Program-made: the position numbers and the translations under genes
Part shown: positions 23,488-33,004 of the stretch, in pieces
Numbering within the stretch: the first letter of the stretch is position 1
How the letters are laid out: each line of letters starts with the position of its first letter
Notes under the pieces: generated by a model
Databases searched by the model: none
The model's input: the letters and a program-made list of their open reading frames with translations, nothing else
What the model was told of the DNA's origin: nothing
Assembly: GCA_037349315.1 (NCBI GenBank)
Contig: JBAIAC010000056.1
Coordinates: 2,146,501 to 2,210,500, forward strand
Direction: 5' to 3'
From: Chelydra serpentina
Taxonomy: Eukaryota > Chordata > Testudines > Chelydridae
DNA: 64,000 bases

Positions 23488-24562
23488 TATTATTATTATT
23501 GCCTAGACTTACAAGAATGTATGGGATTAAAGACACTGGAACTTCTCCTTGGGGACAATGAGGGTGGCTGCTGCGCTGCAGAATTGATACATTTCCTTGG
23601 GCCACTGTGGAAGCTCCTCTAAGGATGGCCCATGAGGATCAGACTCCATGGCCTTTAGGGGGCCAGGCTAGGGTGGGAGTGTGTGGAGCCAGGTCGCAAG
23701 TCATTCTGAGGATGTCTCTGGCTTTCCCATTAAATCCAATGCACTGTTGGCCTCCATCAATATCTGACTCATGTATCACCTGGAGTGGCTTATTGCTGTA
23801 ACAGAACAGGAGGAAAAAGAAGAATTCACCTGCTTTAAAAGATTAAAATGAAATCGCCACATGATGGCCCCAGAGGATAAGAAATGAGATGAGGCCGCTG
23901 TATGTTATATAATAGCCACATGGTGGCAGCAGAGTACAGGAATTAGGCACATTTGACTATTGTTCCATGTACAGTCAATACAATAACCATGAATCTGACC
24001 CTCTGTGTACACACCACTCAGATGACACCTGCTTCTGACAGGCACAGTCTGCCAGGAAGTTGCGGGGCAGCATCTGGGCATGGCTCTGCAGGCAGCTCAA
24101 ATGAATCCTGCACTTGGCGCCTGACCCAAATGGGGGACTCTGACTCATTCGTTGCCCCAGGACAGTTGTAACCTTTTATCTTTTTTATTCTTGTTTATTT
24201 CATGCCATTAAAAAAAAAAACGGGCCCCATTCAGCTAGGGTCACATAACACACAACAACAATTTAGGGCCAACATCCATCCAGCTGAGCCCTCCCAGACC
24301 CTATGCACCTCTCTACAACCAGTTCTCGCCCACTGACCCCACCAACCAGCTAATCCCCTCCCCTGCCTCCCACCAAAAAGGCTTCCAAGGAGCCCTGGAG
24401 CTCAATACACTAGTATTTTAGTGAGCTGAGATAGCAGGGTTAGGCTGGGGTCCTCTTAGAGAGGTGAGATCCTTGCAAGGAGGTGTGTGTATGCGGGGGA
24501 GGAGTTGCGTTAACTGGGGTGGATGTTATGTTGCAGGCTGGAGATATGTTATGTTACTAACT
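23488..24562. other. No gene recognised
   Basis: There is an ATT microsatellite near 23490 and an A10 run near 24209. Frames of 64-72 codons have no recognisable features. Confidence 0.4.
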
Positions 24563-24741
24563 GAGGGGGGAGGGATAGCTCTATGGTTTGAGCATTGGCC
24601 TGCTAAACCCAGGGTTGTGAGTTCAATCCTTGAGGAGGCCATTTGGGGATATGGGGCAAAAAGTGGGGATTGGTCCTGCTTTGAGCAGGGGGTTGGACTA
24701 GATGACCTCCTAAGGTCCCTTCCAACCCTGATATTCTATGA
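24563..24741 (+). mobile_element. tRNA-derived SINE, copy with CR1-like tail
   Basis: A box (ATAGCTCTATGG, slightly diverged) and B box (GAGTTCAATCC) are followed by the CR1-like tail to GATATTCTATGAATC. Confidence 0.92.
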
Positions 24742-25174
24742 ATCTTTGCCTGGGAATAACTGTAGACAGAAAGCTACTGTGTATTCAAACCCAGCTCTGG
24801 CATGATTCTCTAGGGGTCCATGTCCCTGGGTTTGTAGGATGGGTTACACTGTTTTATTTAATAGAATTATGAGTAACTGACAATGAATTGAATGTTTTTT
24901 TCTGGTTCCCATCAGGGACTAGAATGACATGCTCTGCAGGGAAGTGCTGCATCTGTTGGGCCTGCAGACAGTTCTGCCAAGACAGTTTAGTAAGAACAAG
25001 CTTCTCCCTCCACTATTTAACCCTTCAGTCCATCGGCTGTGCTGTATCAGCCCCCAGTCTGGGGCGGTTTTGTAAGATTTAAGAGCAGTAGGTTCAGAGA
25101 CCCACAAACTCATTCCACCTGTGGCCTGAGCCAGACGGGACTCTGCGTCTGAAGAGGTGTAAGGACATCAGATT
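24742..25174. other. Unassigned sequence
   Basis: No gene is recognised. Confidence 0.4.
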
Positions 25175-25382
25175 TCTGAGAGACAAGGTGGGTGAGGTAA
25201 CAGCTTTTATTGGACCAACTGCTGTTGGTGAGTGAGACAAGATTTTGAGCTTACACAGAGCTCGTCTTCAGCTCTGGGAAAGGTACTCAGTGCTCTGTGC
25301 AGCTCGAAAGCTGGTCTCTCTCACCAGCTGAAGTTGGTCCAAAATAAAAGTTATTACCTCGCCCACCTTGTCTCTCTAATAT
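25175..25382. mobile_element. Penelope-like terminal repeats in inverted pair
   Basis: The left arm (AGAGACAAGGTGGGTGAGGT...TTTTATTGGACCAACT) is the complement of the right arm (AGTTGGTCCAAAATAAAAGT...CGCCCACCTTGTCTCTCT), about 45 bp each. Between them are two degraded, inverted copies of a hammerhead-like core. On the minus strand CTGAAGA (25265-25271) is followed by a perfect 5-bp stem GAGCT/AGCTC. The same terminal sequence flanks the GIY-YIG region at 30310. PLE terminal repeats are known to be arranged in direct and inverted pairs. Confidence 0.7.
25247..25271 (-). ncRNA. Degraded hammerhead ribozyme-like core
   Basis: On the minus strand CTGAAGA is followed by C, stem II GAGCT-loop CTGTGTA-AGCTC, and then AAAA where the core requires GAAA. 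The G-to-A change is what CpG decay of CTCGAAA would give. Probably inactive. Confidence 0.45.
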
Positions 25383-25794
25383 CCTGGAACCAACATGGCT
25401 ACAATTACACTGCATATCACACTGAATTTATGCTGTGTTCCAGCTCTCCACCCACATATTTGTACAGACTGAGTTCTGTGGTTCATCTCCGCTTCAGTTC
25501 TGTTGTGGTGGGGACTAATTGGAGCAAGGGAGTGCAGTTAGCATTAATTTTAGGCCCTCTGCGTTTTTCACCATTGATGTGTTTATGTGGGTTTTGCCTG
25601 GTTGTCTATTAGCAATAATGATCTATTAGCGAAAGCATAAGGCAATGCATGTTACCTTGTTCCATTGTATTAGAGCTACGGATATTTTAATTAACGGACA
25701 GCACACAGCTACTGACGATGGGGTTTTTCTACCAGCATTCCGACAGGGAACTGGTACAGTGTGAGATCAAAACACATTTGCAGAGATAAAACAA
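25383..25794. other. Unassigned sequence
   Basis: No gene is recognised. The frame reaching into this region (25232-25612) starts in the Penelope repeat and has no protein features. Confidence 0.4.
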
Positions 25795-26331
25795 TACAGG
25801 GGGAGAGCAGGGGGAGTGGCTGCTCCCCCTGTGAGGAGAAGCAGCGCTAAGGCGCCGCCTGAGCCCGGCTGCGGGAGCCGGGCTCGGGGGGCGCTTTAAA
25901 GGGCCAGCGGCTCCCCGCAGCGGCAGGAGCCGCCGGCCTTTTAAAGTGGTCCGCCCCCCAGCCTGGCTGCCAGAGCTGGGCTGGGGGGGAGGCGCTTTAA
26001 AAGGCTGGTGGCTCCTGCCGCTGTGGGGAGCCGCTGGCCCTTTAAAGCACCCCTCCCCCCAGCCCCGCTGCCGGAGCTAGGCTGGGGTGGGGGGCGCTTT
26101 CAAAGGCCGGCGGCTTCTGCCGCTGCGGGGAGCCGCGGACCCTTTAAAGCGCCCCCCCCAGCCCCGCTGCCGGAGCCGGGCTCGGGAGGGGATTTAAAAG
26201 GCCCGGGGGCTCTGCAGCGGCTGGAGCCCCGGGCCCTTTAAAGCGCCCCCGGGTGAGTACAGGGGGAGCCGGGAGGTGCCTTTTTATAGCGCCGCCGCTC
26301 CCCCTGTGCTCTAAACCTGGCTACGCCACTG
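25795..26331. mobile_element. GC-rich element with four palindromic tandem units
   Basis: Four units of about 101 bp each contain a palindrome bounded by TTTAAA boxes: 25893-25946, 25994-26047, 26096-26149 and 26191-26242. The stem pairs GGCCAGCGGCTCC-type and GGAGCCGCCGGCC-type sequence. The right end reads CCTGGCTACGCCACTG, the complement of a hAT-like terminus CAGTGGCGTAGCC. The left terminus is missing, and CAGGGGGAG/CTCCCCCTG pairs the remaining ends. It has no coding capacity. Confidence 0.7.
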
Positions 26332-26537
26332 CATGTCAGCAAAGGGAGTTGGGGCTGCAAAGGGATGCTTCATCACTGAAATAACATTTGTTACTAATTC
26401 TCTAGTTGTGGTGAAATAGAGAACATTCTCTTTGCACTCTAGTGACTGAGCAGTGGGAATTTTGCCACAGGGTTATTTCCAGCTGATCTTGGTTTCTGCT
26501 CATTTCCTGGTGTTTACTTCTACAATTGCTTCTAGGG

Positions 26538-26834
26538 CAGGGGTAGGCAATCTATGGCTTTGGCACGCGAGCTGATTTTCAGTGGCACCCACTGCCTGGG
26601 TCCTGGCCACCAGTCTGGGGGCTCTGCATTTTAATTTAAATTTTAAATGATGCTTCTTCAGCATTTTAAGAACCTTATTTACTTTACATACAACAATAGT
26701 TTAGTTATATATTATAGACTTATAGAAAGAGACCTTCTAAAAACGTTAACATGTATTACTGGCATGAGAAACCTTACATTAGAGTGACTAAATGAAGACT
26801 CGGCACACCACTTCTGAAAGGTTGCCTACCCCTG
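26538..26834. mobile_element. Non-autonomous hAT element with 8-bp TSD
   Basis: The ends are CAGGGGTAGGCAA and TTGCCTACCCCTG, perfect 13-bp inverted repeats. The flanks TTCTAGGG (26530-26537 and 26835-26842) are identical 8-bp duplications, the hAT signature. The 297-bp interior is AT-rich and non-coding. Confidence 0.95.
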
Positions 26835-26984
26835 TTCTAGGGTCCTGGGCACTCACGTATACAATTAGCCTTAGCAGAGGATGCAAAATGTATCCAGAGG
26901 AGAGGTGGGTGTGAGGGCAGGAATGCTAGGGCACTAAAGCTCTAGATCACAGGAGTTACTTTTTAGCACAGAGACATAAATTTT

Positions 26985-27610
26985 AAGTCACGAAGGAACC
27001 ATTAGGACCATCCAGGCTGAGTTCTGGTATAGCAGTACATAACATGAGAGTGGCCACAGTGGATAAGACCCCAGTATCCTGTCTTCTGACAGTGGCCAAT
27101 GCCAGGTGCCCCAGAAGGAATGAACAAAACAGGTAATAATCAAGTGATCCATCCCGTTGCCCATTCCCAGGCTCTGGCAAATCGAGGCTAGGGACTCCAT
27201 CCCTGCCCATCCTGGCTAATAGCCATTGATGGACCTATCCGCCATGAATTTATCTAGTTCTTTTTTTGAACCCTGTTATAGTCTTGGCCTTCACAACATC
27301 CTCTGGCAAGGAGTTCCACAGGTTGACTGTGCGCTGTGTGAAGAAATACTTACCTTTGTTTGTTTTAAACCTGCTGCCTAGTAATTTCATTTGGTGACCC
27401 CTAGTTCTTGTATTATGAGGGGTAAACCACACTTTCTTATTTGCTTCCTCCACACCAGTAATGATTTTATAGAACTCTGTCATTCCCCCCACCGGTAGTC
27501 TCTTTTCCAAGCTGAAAAGTTCCAGTCTTATTAATCTCTTCTCATACGGCAGCTGTTCCATACCCCATATCATTTTTGTTGCCCTTTTCTGAACCTTTCT
27601 GATCACCCAT
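26985..27610 (-). pseudogene. CR1/L3-like LINE RT C-terminus and 3'UTR
   Basis: The minus frame 27250-27606 (118 codons) reads [47 protein letters not shown]: the C-terminal segment of CR1/L3-like ORF2. The 3'UTR to the left includes TGGCTAATAGCCATTGATGG, shared with the copy at 32795-33004. The frame is open over this fragment, but RT core and endonuclease are absent. Confidence 0.85.
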
Positions 27611-28340
27611 CGATTCTTGTACCAAGCCCATTATTTCTGGCTGGGCTAGAGTTTGTCTTTTAGAAAGAAAAGTCCCATTCTTGATGTAAAGATGCCAAGT
27701 GATGGAGAATCCACCACATCCCTATCCAAGTTGTTCCAGTGGGTAATTACCCTCACTGTTACACATCTGCCTTACTTCCAGGCTGAATGTATATAGCTTC
27801 AGCTTCCCTAAGAGCCTGAGATCTCTTCCCTATGTAGGTATTTGCAGACCATGATCAAGTCACATTTTTGGTAAATTAAATGCACTGAACTTAGTAAGGC
27901 AGGTTTTCCAGACCTTAAATTAGCCCTGTAGCTTTTTTCTGAATCCTTTCCCATTTTTAACATCCTTTTTGAAGTATGCACTCCTGACTGGCACACAACA
28001 TCCAGTAATGGTCTCACTAACGCTGTATTCAGAGGTAATACCACCGCTCTGCTTCTACTTGATATTACCCTGCTTATCCATCTCAGAATTAGCCTGGACT
28101 TTCCTAGTCATAGCACCGCACTGGGAGCTTCACCTGCATTTGGTTCACTGCGTTCTAGGATACAGTCCTCCATCCTGGATGTGTAATCGATATTCTTTGA
28201 TCAGAGATATATGGCCTTTCATTTGGCTGTATTGAAACACATTTTGTTCAAATAAGTCCAGCCTACCAGATTGTTCTATATAACTTACCTGTCATTATTA
28301 TTTCCCACTTCACTAACTTTTGGGGTCTCTTCAATATTTA
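27610..28340 (-). pseudogene. Ancient CR1-like LINE fragment
   Basis: The minus frame 27808-28044 (78 codons) has a degraded LNTALVRPLLDVVCQSG motif, which corresponds to the [14 protein letters not shown] block of CR1 RTs, plus a following KRMLKMGKDSEK. Adjacent sequence is too decayed to translate. It may be an older relative lying beside the fragment to its left. Confidence 0.55.
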
Positions 28341-28479
28341 CAAGAATTGTTTGTTTTGTTTTGTTTTCTTCCAGCTCGTTGCTAAAAACCTTCAGATAGC
28401 TTTGGGCCAAGACCAAATTCCTGTAGGTTCCCACTGGAAACATTTCCCCATTTATACACATTTTTTGAGATCTATCAGC

Positions 28480-28799
28480 TGGCCAGTTCTTAGTGTATGT
28501 TTCACAGTCACGGGGAGCTGCACCGCTATCTCATCTCTAGGTGTACCACTGAGTACACCCCCTCAGGTGTCAGGCCTCTGGACTTCACTTCTCCACAATG
28601 CACCACTTATCAGACCAAGATCTGGGTTCCAGCCCCCTGGCCGCCAACAGTGACTAATTCAGCAGGCCCCACTGGATTTAGACCCTGCCAGGGCCCCTAC
28701 TGGGTGCCTGTGACAGCTGTTGACTAAATTGACTCCAAAACAGCTTCTTCAAACAAATAATTTATTCATTCCTCAAAGGTACAAAGCATTTAGAGCAAA
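28480..28799 (-). repeat. Possible LTR fragment
   Basis: AATAAA on the minus strand near 28760 and repeat-like sequence (TCACGGGGAGCTGCACCGC) suggest the end of an LTR reading leftward. It is cut by the CR1 at 28800. Boundaries and family are not resolved. Confidence 0.3.
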
Positions 28800-28893
28800 A
28801 CATAGAATCATAGAATATTAGGGTTGGAAGAGACCTCAGGAGGTCATCTAGTCCAACCCCCTGGTCAAAGCAGGACCAACACCAACTAAATCA
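28800..28893 (-). mobile_element. CR1 3' tail (minus part of a 5'-inverted insertion)
   Basis: This is the complement of the CR1 3' end, from ATAGAATCATAGAATATTAG to the AACACCAACTAAATCATC end of the coding/3'UTR boundary. It abuts a plus-oriented internal CR1 fragment with no gap. Confidence 0.85.
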
Positions 28894-29036
28894 TCATTAC
28901 AGTGGACGAGAAGCTGGATATGAGTCAGCAGTGTGCCCTTGTTGTCAAGAAGGCCAATGGCATATTGGGCTGTATTAGTAGGAGCATTGCCAGCAGATCA
29001 AGAGAAGTGACTATTCCCCTCTATTCGGCACTAGTG
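28894..29036 (+). pseudogene. CR1 internal RT fragment, inverted relative to its tail
   Basis: The frame 28902-29084 starts with the [19 protein letters not shown] block and continues to IPLYSALVR, then leaves CR1 homology near 29036. Together with the minus tail at 28800 it has the shape of a 5' inversion. Flanks GCAAAAC (left) and GGAAAAC (right) are similar. Confidence 0.7.
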
Positions 29037-29052
29037 AGGAAAACACCTGGAG

Positions 29053-29640
29053 TAGGGGCATTTCCAGCAGATCGAGGGACGTGATCATTCCCCTCTATTT
29101 GGCATTGGTGAGGCCTCATTTGGAGTTCTGTGTCCAGTTTTGGGCACCACACTACAAGAAGGATGTGGATAAATTGGAAAGAGTCCAGCGGAGGGCAACA
29201 AAAATGATTAGGGGACTGGAGCACATGACTTATGAGGAGAGGCTGAGGGAACTGGGATTGTTTAGCCTGCAGAAGAGAAGAATGAGGGGGGATTTGATAG
29301 CTGCTTTCAACTACCTGAAAGGGGGTTCCAAAGAGGATGGATCTAGACTGTTCTCAGTGGTAGAAGATGACAGAACAAGGAGTAATGGTCTCAAGTTGCA
29401 GAGGGGGAGGTTTAGGTTGGATATTAGGAAAAAGCTTTTCACTAGTAGGGTGGTGAAGCACTGGAATGGGTTACCTAGGGAGGTGGTGGAATCTCCTTCC
29501 TTAGAGGTTTTTAAGGTCAGGCTTGACAAAGCCCTGGCTGGGATGATTTAGTTGGGGTTGGTCCTGCTTTGAGCAGGGGGTTGGACTAGATGATCTCCTG
29601 AGGTCCCTTCCAGCCCTGAGATTCTATTCTATTCTATGAT
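29053..29640 (+). pseudogene. 5'-truncated CR1 ORF2 and 3' tail
   Basis: The frame 29081-29551 (156 codons) is the CR1 ORF2 C-terminus: [40 protein letters not shown], and the natural end KALAGMI. The 3'UTR and tail (ATTCTATTCTATTCTATG) follow. Its first 63 bp repeat the last part of the preceding fragment, with about ten differences, so it is a separate insertion and not a recent duplication. Confidence 0.92.
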
Positions 29641-29934
29641 TTTCAGTAATCCTCATCATATTTGACTTGCCTGTCTGGGTAGGAGCCCAAGGCTGGGTTG
29701 CTTTAAGGGAACTGTGGTTTTGGCTTCTGGGTAACCAGGAAGGTGTTGTAGAAGCTGTTTTGTTGCTGGCTTGGTGAATCTAAGTATTAGAAATAACCAC
29801 TAGTTTTGGGGATTGTCTGCCCCATTCTTTGCAGTTTGCCCCAATTGAGCAATTTCAGCATGGCCCCCCCGGGGATCCCAGTCACAAGTAGTCTTTGTAA
29901 AACTCATGCTCCAGCTCAGATAGCATTCATGGGA

Positions 29935-30033
29935 TAGATGCACAAATCTCAGGGTGAAACTCTCTGGCCTGTGCTATGCAGAAGGTTAGACTAGACCAGA
30001 ATGGTCCATTCTGGCCTTAGAAATCTATGTGTC
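29935..30033 (+). mobile_element. CR1-like LINE 3' tail
   Basis: GGCCTGTGCTATGCAGAAGG, TTAGACTAGACCAGAATGGT and CCTTAGAAATCTATG match the 3' end shape of the second CR1 family, in diverged form. Confidence 0.65.
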
Positions 30034-30309
30034 GAGTAGACAAAGGCAGAACTAGGTCCAATGACTGGAAAGTTTAAAACAGACAACTTCAAACTGAAAA
30101 CAAAGCAGTTTTTTAATAGTGAGAGTAATTAACCTGTGGAGTCAGTTATCGAGGGATTGTGTAGTGTGATTTGCCAAAGGATTTCTTGGGAGCACCAAGA
30201 CCATTCATTTACCAGGCAGTTTCAAAATCCCACCCATATCCTATTTCAACAGCTGGTTATTTGAACTCTGTGAAATGACAATGTATACAGTGTAGTTGTA
30301 GCTATGGGG

Positions 30310-30880
30310 GTTCCAGGATGTTAGAGAGACAAGGTGGGTGAGGTAATGCATTTTATTGGACCAACTGCTGTTGGTGAGAGAGATAAGCTTTCGAACCATA
30401 CTGAACAAGCTCCCCACAGGCCAGGACCCATCAACTCAAAGAGGCACCAGACCCTGCCAGAACAACAGATGCAAAACCCACAGACATAGCTCCATTGCTA
30501 CAATGATCAACACCCACCACAACATACCTGTCAAGATCCATAAATCCTACACAGACCTGTCACAACATGTGGTGTACCTCATACAGTGCACTAAATACCC
30601 CAATAACAACTTTGTGGGTGAAACCAGACAATCACTCCACTCTTGAATGAACTCACACAGGAAAACGATAAATGACAAAAACGCCCTATTACCTATGGGT
30701 GAACACTTTTCACAAAGCGATCATCTATATCTGACCTCAGTCCTCATCCTCAAAGGAAACCTGCACAACACTTTCAAAAGACGAGCCAGGGAGCTTAAAT
30801 TCATAACTCTGCTAGACACTAAAAATCATGGACTGAACAGAGACACTGGATTTATGGCTTATTACAACAATCTGTAACCC
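30310..30880 (+). pseudogene. Penelope-like element, GIY-YIG endonuclease part
   Basis: Penelope-like retroelements encode an RT fused to a C-terminal GIY-YIG nuclease. Here the frame 30356-30646, one TGA stop, and 30647-30877 in the same phase read as one domain. Visible are the Cys-containing TRPCQNNRC, the HVVYLIQCTK (GIY-like) and NFVGETRQSL (YIG-like) blocks, MNSHR and the C-terminal LLDTKNHGLNRDTGFM. The stop lies just before MNSHR where an Arg codon is expected. The RT is absent. The left boundary (30310-30400) is the inverted PLE terminal repeat, including AAGCTTTCG of the hammerhead half-site on the minus strand. Confidence 0.85.
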
Positions 30881-30894
30881 ACTAACCCCGTCTT

Positions 30895-31182
30895 TAGGCA
30901 CATCTACACTACAAAATTAAGTCGATCTAAATTATGTTGACATACAGCCACCGCAGTAATTAAATTAGTTTTACACATCCACACTATGCTCCCAGTACCA
31001 GCAGTGTGCATCTTCACCAGGATCACTTACACCGATTTAACTGCCAGTGTGGGGCACTGTGGGATGGTTTCTGAAAGGCACTAACAGTTGATGTAAGCAA
31101 CACTGTCTACACTGATGCTGCATTGACTAACTACATCGCAGAGATGGAGTTATTAAGTCAATGTAGTGGGCAAGTCATATCA
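30895..31182. mobile_element. Inverted-repeat element, left part
   Basis: It begins GGCACATCTACACTACAAAA. A matching complement (GTAGTGTAGACGAGGCC) stands at 32478-32494, beyond several other elements, so it may be the right end of the same unit. Non-coding. Confidence 0.45.
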
Positions 31183-31370
31183 GTGGGGGGGAGGGATAGC
31201 TCAGTGGTTTGAGCATTGGCCTGCTAAACCCAGGGTTGTGAGTTCAATCCTTGAGGGGGCTATTTAGGGATTTGGGGCAAAAATTGGGGATTGGTCCTGC
31301 TTTGAGCAGGGGGTTGGACTAGATGACCTCATAAGGTCCCTTCCAATCCTGATATTCTATGATTCTATGA
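31183..31370 (+). mobile_element. tRNA-derived SINE, CR1-like tail
   Basis: It is full length, with A box TAGCTCAGTGG, B box GAGTTCAATCC and the tail ending GATTCTATGA. Confidence 0.93.
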
Positions 31371-31527
31371 CCAGATGTCCCAATTTTTGGTTCTTTGTAC
31401 CGCCTCCCGACCGATATCAGGGCTTCTGCTGTTCGTTTGTTTTTTCTCGGACAACTCTGCTCCGGCCTTTTCTTTTTACTTCCCCCATGTGTCCCGATTT
31501 TTTGTTGCTTTAATCTGGTCACCCTAC
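31367..31527. mobile_element. Short inverted-repeat element
   Basis: GACCAGATGTCCCAATTTTT at left and CGATTTTTTGTTGC...AATCTGGTCACCCT at right are inverted, in diverged form. A non-autonomous DNA transposon is likely. Confidence 0.55.
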
Positions 31528-31551
31528 ATCGGTGGAAGCTACATTTTAGTG

Positions 31552-31913
31552 CAGTGGTTCTCAACCAGGGGTCCGGGGCTCCCTCGGGGGGTTGCAAGCA
31601 GGTTTCAGGGGGGCTGCCAATCAGGGCCAGCATTAGACTCGCTGGGGCCCAGGGCAGAAAGCTGAAGTCTCACTGCATGGGGCTGAAGTCTGGGACCCTG
31701 GGCCCCGCCAGCTGGGGCTGAAGCTGAAGCCTGAACAACTTAGCCTCGTGGGGGCTCCTGTGGCATAGGGCCCCAGGCAATTGCCCTGCTTGCTACCCCC
31801 CAATGCCAGCCCTGGCTTTTATATGCAGAAAACAGTTGTTTTGGCACAGGTGGCCGTGGAGTTTTTATAGCATGTTGGAGGGGCCTCAGAAAGAAAAAGG
31901 TTGAGAACCCCTG
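31552..31913. mobile_element. Non-autonomous hAT element
   Basis: CAGTGGTTCTCAACC at left and GGTTGAGAACCCCTG at right are hAT terminal inverted repeats with one mismatch. The flanks TTTTAGTG and TTTAAGGG agree at six of eight positions, an eroded target duplication. Confidence 0.88.
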
Positions 31914-31916
31914 TTT

Positions 31917-32470
31917 AAGGGCATGTCTACACTTACAGTACAGCTGTACCATCGCAGCATGAGTGGTGAAGACACGCTATGCCGATGGGACAGAGATCTC
32001 CCATCGGCATAAAAAACCCACCCCCGTGAGCGGCAGAAGCTGTGTCGGAGGGAGAAGTTTTCCCGCCGACATACCGCTGTGCACACTAAGCCCAGGGCTA
32101 CACTGGGGGGGTGGGGGTTGATCTATGATACGCAGCTTCAGCTACATGAATAACGTAGCTGAAGTCGGCGTATCGTAATCGACTTACCTGGCCGTGAGGA
32201 TGGTGGCGAGTCGATCGCTGCCGTCTCCACGTCGACTCCGCTTCTGCCTTTCGATGAGGTGGATTTCCGGAGCCGACGGGGAGCGCTTTCAGGGATCGAT
32301 TAATCGCGTCTAAACGAGACGCGAAAAATCGATCCCCGATAGATCGATTGCTACCCGCTGATCCGGCGGGTAGTGAAGACAAGCCCGAAGCGCTTATGTT
32401 GCTGTACCTTATGTTGCTCAGGGGGGTGACATAAGTTTTGCCAACATAAGTGGTAGTGTAGACATAGCCT
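31917..32470. mobile_element. Inverted-repeat element hosting another element
   Basis: The ends are GGGCATGTCTACACT and the complement GGCTATGTCTACACT. Interior 32094-32386 is a copy of the double-hairpin element, so this unit was the target. Confidence 0.65.
32094..32386. mobile_element. Double-hairpin inverted-repeat element, copy 2
   Basis: It shares GATACGCAGCTTCAGCTA, GTAGCTGAAGTCGGC and the ATCGATTAATCGCG...CGCGAAAAATCGAT hairpin with copies at 2201 and 45559. It sits within the element at 31917-32470. Confidence 0.75.
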
Positions 32471-32624
32471 AACTCTGTAGTGTAGACGAGGCCTTTTTGT
32501 CCTATGACTGCAGGGGGTTAATGGGCTACTCTACCCTGAATGGTCCCTGAAATTTTGTCTAACTACTTATGCTAAACAATCTGTTCCACCTTCTATTTAG
32601 CTGTGACACTCTGAATACATTTCC

Positions 32625-32664
32625 GAGACCTGAAGAAGAGCTCTGTGTAAGATCGAAAGCTTGT
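32625..32664 (+). ncRNA. Hammerhead ribozyme-like motif in a Penelope terminal repeat
   Basis: In order: GAGAC (stem I 5' strand), CTGAAGA at 32630-32636, stem II GAGCT/AGATC (four of five pairs) closed by CTGTGTA, then GAAA at 32655-32658, self-complementary AGCT, T, and GTCTG that pairs with GAGAC. The two conserved core boxes and all three helices can be placed, but stem III would need to form between two molecules because AGCT is palindromic. Small dimer-cleaving hammerheads are known in PLEs. Activity here is untested. Confidence 0.55.
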
Positions 32665-32725
32665 CTGTTTCACCAGCATAAGTTGGTCCAATAAAATATA
32701 TTACCTCATCCACCTTGTCTCTCTT
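32629..32725 (+). repeat. Penelope-like terminal repeat
   Basis: It continues from the hammerhead-like core to AGTTGGTCCAATAAAATATA and CATCCACCTTGTCTCTCTT, the same terminus as in 25175-25382 and, inverted, at 30310. Confidence 0.75.
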
Positions 32726-32794
32726 AAATGAAAATGGCCTTTTGGGAAACTGAAAACTTTCATTAAAAGTTTTTTTTTTTTTTTAAAGGATGTC

Positions 32795-33004
32795 CATTCC
32801 AGGTCAGACCAATGGTCCATCTAGACAAGTATCCCGTCTTCCAGTGCCAGATGCTTCAGAGGGAATGAACATAACAGTGCAACTATCAAATAATCCACCC
32901 TACATTGCCCAGTCCCAGCTTCTCGCAGTTGGAGGTTTAAGGACACCCAGAGCATGGGCTTGCATCCCTTACCATCTTGGCTAATAGCCATTGATGGACC
33001 TATC
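32795..33004 (-). mobile_element. CR1/L3-like LINE 3'UTR fragment
   Basis: CAGTGCCAGATGCTTCAGAG and TTGGCTAATAGCCATTGATG match the 3'UTR at 26985-27240 on the same strand. No coding sequence remains. Confidence 0.75.

Noticed and set aside
28972..29115. Recent tandem duplication in CR1
   Set aside because: The two ~63-bp units differ at about ten sites, and the first belongs to an inverted CR1 fragment; two separate insertions explain it better.
31183..31370. Possible tRNA gene (intact A and B boxes)
   Set aside because: The same head occurs eight times with a LINE-type tail and lacks a clean acceptor stem and 3' end; it is a SINE.
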